From: an uncultured Spartobacteria bacterium
GTDB lineage: Bacteria; Verrucomicrobiota; Verrucomicrobiia; Chthoniobacterales; Terrimicrobiaceae
Assembly: GCA_937919825.1 (NCBI GenBank)
Contig: CALFPA010000042.1
Span: forward strand, 1 to 51,587
Direction of reading: 5' to 3'
DNA length: 51,587 bases
The position numbers and the translations under genes are program-made. Of the stretch, positions 47,868 through 51,587 are shown piece after piece (position 1 is the stretch's first letter; the number at the start of each line of letters is the position of its first letter). The notes beneath the pieces are model-generated. The model searched no databases and was not told where the DNA came from. It saw only the letters and a program-made list of their open reading frames with translations.

Positions 47868-48605
47868 CTATTCTTCAGATGGCTTATCCATCATCCACCA
47901 AGGGGTATTGATGAACTTGGCACCATCATCCTTATCGTAGAAGCGATGCAAGGCGTCATTCGTGAAGTAGCGCCAGAACTCCGGCTCGTATTGCTTGTCG
48001 ATGATCTGGAATGCTCCCTTCTTCTCCTGCTCCTTCAGAAAATCCCGATAAGCGTCAAGCGGCTCGACGCCTGCCTGCTGGAAGATCACCCGTCCTCCGT
48101 ATTGCGCGTAAAGTGCCTTGTTGATCTTCCACGACTTGACGAACTGCTGTGCCATTTGGCGCTTCATGGGGCGCATCTGCTCTTCCATCCCCTTGCTCAT
48201 CTCCTTCGCTTCTTGGGTGGACTTCAGAATGCGCTCGATGGTCTGAAGCTGGGATTCCTTTTCCTTTCGATCCTGATCACTGAGGGAGGTTGCCTGCAAC
48301 TGCTGCTGCAACTTCGCCCTGTCTGCCTCGAACTTGGCTTGAGTTTGTTTCTCCTTCTCCTCTAACTTGGCAACGAAGGCATCCAGTTCCGCCTCCGAAG
48401 GTTCAAACTTGTTTTCTTTCGCATACTGCTGAAGGAGCGCGCTGAAAATCAAGCCGTTGAGTTTGTCCATTTCCCCGGTGGTTATCTTCTTCCCGAGGAC
48501 AACTGCGATCACATCTGTATCCGTCGCGCCTGCCTTGGGGCTATCGGTTTCGGCGAAACACGACACCGCCAGCATGATCATCCCCACTGTGAGCATATGT
48601 TTCAT
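47868..48605 (-). CDS. cassette ORF: exported coiled-coil protein
   Basis: 245 residues with a signal peptide (MKHMLTVGMIMLAVSCFAET). Residues about 65-150 are charged and Lys/Glu/Gln-rich with a heptad-like rhythm (KLEEKEKQTQAKFEADRAKLQQQLQ, KEKESQLQTIERILK), probably a coiled coil. The C-terminus has a Trp/Tyr-rich block (QYEPEFWRYFTNDALHRFYDKDD). The N-terminal VVLGKKITTGEMDKLNGLI recalls the start of SurA-like chaperones, but I see no rotamase domain. AAAGGAAAGAG before the ATG is a better ribosome-binding site than most cassettes have. Confidence 0.65.
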   Translation of the reverse strand: MKHMLTVGMIMLAVSCFAETDSPKAGATDTDVIAVVLGKKITTGEMDKLNGLIFSALLQQYAKENKFEPSEAELDAFVAKLEEKEKQTQAKFEADRAKLQQQLQATSLSDQDRKEKESQLQTIERILKSTQEAKEMSKGMEEQMRPMKRQMAQQFVKSWKINKALYAQYGGRVIFQQAGVEPLDAYRDFLKEQEKKGAFQIIDKQYEPEFWRYFTNDALHRFYDKDDGAKFINTPWWMMDKPSEE

Positions 48606-48654
48606 ATCTCTTTCCTTTATCTGTCGAAGATTGTTTGGTTACAAAAAGGTCTAT

Positions 48655-49092
48655 TCATTTTTTGTTGGAAGATGAGCATTTAGATTGAAGCAACTCGACT
48701 TCGACGATCTTCTGAATATTGATTTTCGATGCTTCGGAAAACTCGTCTAACCGAGGAGCAAAATGCTGTTTCGCGCGGGTGGCTATTTGTTCGTGAAGTT
48801 CCTTCATACCAAGCTTGCTGGATATTCCAGTCAAAACGACCACCAAAAAAGAAAGGGGGATCGTATCAATTTGCTCTAATGCTCCAAAGCTCCCATCTGT
48901 GGCTAGAAAAGTCAGCTTCTTCGCGCGGTCGATGTTACCCTGCTGTAAATTTTTGTCGATGTTAGTGAGCCACATCAAAGTCGCATAATTCGAGGCTCGC
49001 GCAATGCGGGTGACTCCAATGTAGCCGCCGAAAATATATCCAGAAATGACGAAAATGATGGCTGTAACAACTGCAATGATGGCGGTTTTCAT
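48655..49092 (-). CDS. cassette ORF: membrane-anchored protein
   Basis: 145 residues from the ATG at 49092 (MKTAIIAVVTAIIFVISGYIFGGYIG), giving one N-terminal membrane helix, then a helical domain (NYATLMWLTNIDKNLQQGNIDRAKKLTFLATDG, PLSFLVVVLTGISSKLGMKELHEQI). No family recognised. The start lies 7 nt from the GTTTAGG box of an attC-like site at 49100-49180, through an A-rich leader ending AGAAT, as in other cassettes of the array. Confidence 0.68.
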   Translation of the reverse strand: MKTAIIAVVTAIIFVISGYIFGGYIGVTRIARASNYATLMWLTNIDKNLQQGNIDRAKKLTFLATDGSFGALEQIDTIPLSFLVVVLTGISSKLGMKELHEQIATRAKQHFAPRLDEFSEASKINIQKIVEVELLQSKCSSSNKK

Positions 49093-49099
49093 ATTCTTT

Positions 49100-49180
49100 C
49101 CTAAACATCCCCGATGACCGGCACCTGCCCATAGCGTAGTCCGTGCCGGGCGAGGAACGAATCCATCGAAAACCAATAAA
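49100..49180 (-). other. attC-like site (degenerate left box)
   Basis: On the minus strand it ends ATCGGGGAT then GTTTAGG, with a stem CCGGCAC...GTGCCGG inside and a CGATG box at the far side pairing with CATCGG. The left outer box is poorly conserved (no AAC). It fits the series as a partly decayed attC. Confidence 0.55.
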
Positions 49181-49206
49181 ATAGACTTGCAACCTGCTGC
49201 ATAAGA

Positions 49207-49524
49207 TTAACTATTGGCTCGAAATACTTGCTCCAAAAAGAACGAGAGGGTGACAATCCCAAGAAGGATGGATGTTGATCCAGTAAAGGCAAATATCTTT
49301 TTATTCTTTCTGTTGATAAACGCCACAATGCCCCAAGCTGCTGTCATCAAGCCGAAAAAGCCGCATCCAAGTGCGTAAAGAAGCAAGAACATGTCGCCAA
49401 TCGGCGAGGAATAAGCAAGTCGATGTCCTGCAAATACAAAAAATGCCATTCCGCAGATAATCCCGCAGCAAATTGAAAGCAGTGCTGCCTTTGGCAAAGA
49501 TCGTGGAAGAATCAAAGAAGCCAT
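49207..49524 (-). CDS. cassette ORF: small polytopic membrane protein
   Basis: 105 residues from the ATG at 49524 (MASLILPRS). Three membrane helices (about 10-30, 40-64, 73-95; LLSICCGIICGMAFFVFAG, MFLLLYALGCGFFGLMTAAWGIVAFI, IFAFTGSTSILLGIVTLSFFLEQV). No family recognised. It is 22 bp downstream of the preceding cassette ORF with no attC-like site between, so the two probably travel together. Confidence 0.65.
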   Translation of the reverse strand: MASLILPRSLPKAALLSICCGIICGMAFFVFAGHRLAYSSPIGDMFLLLYALGCGFFGLMTAAWGIVAFINRKNKKIFAFTGSTSILLGIVTLSFFLEQVFRANS

Positions 49525-49546
49525 ATCTGGATGCGCTGGTTCGGTA

Positions 49547-49870
49547 TCATCCTCTGGGTTGCCGGGTGACCTTCTTATCCATGTCCACGATAAACTGAAC
49601 CTCGTCGTCGTCCACCCGCTGGCTCTGCTCCCAAACAACCTCCCACGCCTGTCCGCCTCGGGCCTCTCGCCCTGGAATCAGGCGAACCGAGTAAAGGTAG
49701 TGATTCGACAAATCGATCTTGTGCTCCTTCGCGTAGACCTCCGCCAAGTCGATGGCTGCCCTGAGAGTCAGCGAGGGCCGAGTCTCTGGGAGGTTCAGAC
49801 CTCGCTGCAACGCAAACACATCACATTCAGATGATAAATTCAGCAATAGCGTCGCAGTGATGATCTTCAT
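49547..49870 (-). CDS. cassette ORF: small secreted protein
   Basis: 107 residues from the ATG at 49870 (MKIITATLLLNLSSECDVFALQ, a signal-like start). The segment SLTLRAAIDLAEVYAKEHKIDLSNHYLYSVRL, then AWEVVWEQ and VQFIVDMDKKVTRQP, has the beta-rich look of PepSY-like small exported proteins, but the match is loose. It starts 40 nt after the right box of the attC-like site at 49911-50023. Confidence 0.62.
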   Translation of the reverse strand: MKIITATLLLNLSSECDVFALQRGLNLPETRPSLTLRAAIDLAEVYAKEHKIDLSNHYLYSVRLIPGREARGGQAWEVVWEQSQRVDDDEVQFIVDMDKKVTRQPRG

Positions 49871-49910
49871 ACTTGTTAGACGGAAAATGCCGAGTGGTGC
49901 TGCCATGTCG

Positions 49911-50023
49911 CGGAATCTCCCCGATGACCTATCCCTTCTTGATTCTGACATCCGAGCCTGCTCCGCAGGCGAAATGCCAGAAGTGCCGCAGGGATAGGAA
50001 TTAAACGGATTCGTTTGTTAGCC
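49911..50023 (-). other. attC-like recombination site
   Basis: 113 bp. On the minus strand the left box GGCTAAC overlaps the stop codon of the DUF3592-like ORF, as is common for integron cassettes. The inner core ACTTCTGGCATTTCGCC with the terminal hairpin GCCTGC-GGA-GCAGGC matches the sites at 50501 and 50953. CCTATCCCT pairs with AGGGATAGG. The right box is degenerate (GATTCCG). Confidence 0.7.
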
Positions 50024-50494
50024 ATTTTTATTTTGCTTCACCAGGCTGAGAATACGAAAAACAAGAAATAGCGCAATCCCTGCGCCAGCAATGATCCATG
50101 TTGAATTCGATGCACCTCTTTCGACCACGGCTATTGAAGGAATAAATGGGATGTAGTAAACGGGAATGTTAGCCGCAGCCTGTTTGTCTTTGATATATTG
50201 TTGGGCGTTCGGTTCATATGTGAAACTGAGACCGCCGACCCGTGTAAAGCCACCGAGATATGATTTTCCATCGACTTTATATTCGTAGATGATATCCGGT
50301 GAAAAGGTCCGCTGGGCCTTCGTCGAGTTTGAACAGTGCACCGTGCCGCTCAAGAGCTTTCCGCTTGTCGTCGGCCAAGATAAGGTGCTCAACCCGGCGA
50401 CAAGCAGAGTGACGCCAGCAATCGCAATAACCAAGCCGAACCCGCAGAGGACGAAATAAAGAAAGCTTTGGCGTGGACTTGGAAGAAGGCTCAT
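50018..50494 (-). CDS. cassette ORF: DUF3592-type membrane protein
   Basis: 158 residues from the ATG at 50494. Two membrane helices, near 10-38 (FLYFVLCGFGLVIAIAGVTLLVAG) and at the C-terminus (TWIIAGAGIALFLVFRILSLV), enclose an outside domain with the DUF3592 pattern: TTSGKLLSGTV, PDIIYEYKVDGKSYLGG and IPVYYIPFIPSIAVVERG. The family's function is unknown. The stop codon TAA lies in the attC-like left box GGCTAAC. Confidence 0.75.
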   Translation of the reverse strand: MSLLPSPRQSFLYFVLCGFGLVIAIAGVTLLVAGLSTLSWPTTSGKLLSGTVHCSNSTKAQRTFSPDIIYEYKVDGKSYLGGFTRVGGLSFTYEPNAQQYIKDKQAAANIPVYYIPFIPSIAVVERGASNSTWIIAGAGIALFLVFRILSLVKQNKNG

Positions 50495-50500
50495 ATTTCT

Positions 50501-50614
50501 GGACAACATCCCCGATCACTTGCTCCCACTTGCTTTCGGCATCCGAGCCTGTTCCGTAGGCGAAATGCCGGAAGTGCTGAAGGCATAACGATTAGGTCCA
50601 TCGGCTCGTTGTGC
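50501..50614 (-). other. attC-like recombination site (best example)
   Basis: 114 bp. On the minus strand: left outer box GCACAAC, spacer GAG, inner box CCGAT; then a foldable middle (CACTT with AAGTG, CGGCAT with ATGCCG, terminal loop GCCT...AGGC); inner box ATCGG, spacer GGAT, right outer box GTTGTCC. AAC/GTT and CCGAT/ATCGG are exact complements in the R and L positions of an attC. The next ORF's ATG follows 6 nt after the right box. Confidence 0.78.
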
Positions 50615-50624
50615 ATTATTTTGT

Positions 50625-50948
50625 TCACGGCCCCACCCCATCTTCGAATATCTCGCCGTCAATGAAGTGATGGATAGTTAGCTCTCCGCCCATTCGGCCC
50701 CCTTGGTTGTTGAAGAAATAAACATAGGCGAAACCCTTCTTCGGGTGACTTTCGCAAAATTCCAATGAGACCCTGGTAAGATACTTGCCGGTATAGTTGT
50801 TTTTTGTTTTGCCTGATAGAAACTTGTGAATCACTTGGGTTGATTCAAAAAGCGACATCTTTTCGGCGAGGAAGCCTTGCTCCATCCCAAAGCTGAGACT
50901 GTGCAACGCAATCATCGTGACGATAAATACGAAGATCGGCTTTTTCAT
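50625..50948 (-). CDS. cassette ORF: small secreted protein
   Basis: 107 residues from the ATG at 50948, 4 nt after a GTTTGGC box. The signal peptide MKKPIFVFIVTMIALHSLSFGM precedes a domain with GKYLTRVSLEFCESHPKKGFAYVYFFNNQGGRMGGELTIHHFIDGEIF, a beta-rich pattern with no family I recognise. GC content is clearly below that of the chromosome to the left. Confidence 0.68.
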   Translation of the reverse strand: MKKPIFVFIVTMIALHSLSFGMEQGFLAEKMSLFESTQVIHKFLSGKTKNNYTGKYLTRVSLEFCESHPKKGFAYVYFFNNQGGRMGGELTIHHFIDGEIFEDGVGP

Positions 50949-50952
50949 TCTT

Positions 50953-51066
50953 GCCAAACGACCCGCATCACCTATCCCTACTTGCTTTTGGCACCAAAGC
51001 CTGCTCCGCAGGCGAAATGCCAAAAGTGTCGAAGGCATGGGAGTTAAGTGCATCGTTCTGTTCGAC
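50953..51066 (-). other. attC-like recombination site
   Basis: 114 bp. The stop codon of the right-hand cassette ORF lies inside it. On the minus strand the outer boxes are GTCGAAC and GTTTGGC. The middle has CTTTTGGCA pairing with TGCCAAAAG and the perfect terminal hairpin GCCTGC-GGA-GCAGGC. The core sequence is nearly the same as in the sites at 49911 and 50501. Confidence 0.75.
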
Positions 51067-51493
51067 TATTTTGTTTGTTTAGGATGATCGTAGATACAAA
51101 AGCCAAAAGGAACAAAAAGAAGGCCGCAGTGTAAGCAATTACAGGAAATGGGATTGCTTCGACAACTACGCGGTAAGAAAAGAAGAATATACCGAAGACC
51201 TCTCTCCAAGAGTAGAAGCCCAGCCACAGTAGCGCACAACTCAGGCCAATCACAAAAAAGCGATTGAACCAAGCATAAGGCAGAAGCAACAAACTCGCGA
51301 AGGATATGAATGGAAGGGTTTTAGTCAAGAAGATGTCAATCAATAGAGTTTTGCTATGATCTTGGATTGGACGGACAGCCTCCGCAGCAAGAATTTGCGA
51401 ATAAACAGAAGTCCATGTGGTAACTGCCGCATAAAGAAACCAGAGGGCGACGCAGACTCCAAGGAGTCGGATGGAGATGGTGAGGGTCTTCAT
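51044..51493 (-). CDS. cassette ORF: polytopic membrane protein
   Basis: 149 residues from the ATG at 51493, 6 nt after a GTTCGAC box. Four membrane helices (about 5-27, 57-77, 80-98, 112-138; LLGVCVALWFLYAAV, LPFISFASLLLLPYAWF, FFVIGLSCALLWLGFYSW, VIAYTAAFFLFLLAFVSTIIL). No family recognised. The C-terminal residues SRTERCT and the stop are encoded by the attC-like site, a usual feature of cassette ORFs. Confidence 0.65.
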   Translation of the reverse strand: MKTLTISIRLLGVCVALWFLYAAVTTWTSVYSQILAAEAVRPIQDHSKTLLIDIFLTKTLPFISFASLLLLPYAWFNRFFVIGLSCALLWLGFYSWREVFGIFFFSYRVVVEAIPFPVIAYTAAFFLFLLAFVSTIILNKQNSRTERCT

Positions 51494-51499
51494 ATTCTT

Positions 51500-51536
51500 G
51501 TCGAACGCCCCGCGATCGGTGGATCGCATTGTTGGC
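51500..51536 (-). other. compact attC-like palindrome
   Basis: 37 bp. On the minus strand: GCCAAC, spacer AAT, then GCGATC-CACC-GATCGC (perfect), spacer GGGGC without the final bases shared with the box, then GTTCGAC, and 6 nt to an ATG. It has the outer and inner boxes of an attC but almost no loop region. It may be a deleted attC or an unusually short one; the sequence to its right ends with the window. Confidence 0.5.
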
Positions 51537-51587
51537 ATTATTTTATTCGTTTGTTCCAGTATCCAGGTTCTCGGCTGCAATGCATCA

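Noticed and set aside
49874-49880. GTTAGAC on the plus strand, an exact GTTRRRY match near a cassette ORF start
   Set aside because: Wrong strand and no paired box; probably chance, although an old inverted site is possible.
47222-51587. CRISPR array as an explanation of the regular repeats
   Set aside because: Repeats are about 110 bp, palindromic and separated by ORFs of hundreds of bp, not short spacers.

Overview
The window looks like a GC-rich bacterial chromosome, most likely Verrucomicrobiota. The evidence is a PEP-CTERM-sorted protein, a FecR-type exported protein, tandem pilT-like ATPases, a monomeric isocitrate dehydrogenase, several GTG/TTG starts, generally weak Shine-Dalgarno signals, and a hairpin repeat of the TGACCACAGAG type. 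The phylum call is inference from gene content, not from a marker tree.

Layout. 1-6.6 kb (mostly minus strand): a FecR-domain protein cut by the window edge, a large conserved hypothetical, prfA and rpmE separated by a strong hairpin, a divergent MscS channel, and a Doc/AbrB-type toxin-antitoxin (TA) pair. 6.7-11.7 kb: NADP isocitrate dehydrogenase, a TPR protein, and a PEP-CTERM gene whose signal peptide is broken by an 8-bp tandem duplication. 11.9-14.4 kb: an AbiE-type TA operon flanked by copies of a dispersed multi-hairpin repeat, plus the decayed 3' end of a nucleotidyltransferase-like gene. 14.4-17.6 kb: E1-alpha, E1-beta and E2 of a 2-oxoacid dehydrogenase complex. 17.6-22.1 kb: a DUF4340-like protein, a membrane protein, a glutaredoxin, a DinG-type helicase, tRNA-Ser(GCU) and a MazF/ribbon-helix-helix TA pair. 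22.1-25.4 kb: an operon of feoA, feoB, a 54-residue Cys-rich membrane protein and thiE. 25.5-33.5 kb (plus strand): gap, pgk, a methyltransferase, rpsO, pnp and two PilT/PilU-like ATPases. 33.5-46 kb: mazG, DUF2270 and rhomboid-like membrane proteins, uvrA, a large TPR protein, a metallophosphoesterase, a lipoprotein, glgC and glmS.

46.0-51.6 kb is accessory DNA. Two TA modules lie here: an intact DinJ/YafQ pair, and an antitoxin next to a ParE-like toxin with an internal amber codon. To their right is a run of eight small minus-strand ORFs, encoding mostly membrane or secreted proteins and visibly poorer in GC than the chromosome. They are punctuated by about 110-bp imperfect palindromes. 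These palindromes share a conserved core and have ends of the AAC...GTT type, with L-box-like inner arms and a few nucleotides from the outer box to the next ATG. This is the organisation of an integron gene-cassette array (attC sites). No integrase is in the window. From the direction of the ORFs, one would be expected beyond the right edge.

The core region joins central carbon metabolism (icd, gap, pgk, E1/E2, glgC, glmS), translation and RNA turnover (prfA, rpmE, rpsO, pnp) and DNA repair (uvrA, dinG). The accessory region is marked by five TA modules, dispersed palindromic repeats, decayed genes and the cassette array.
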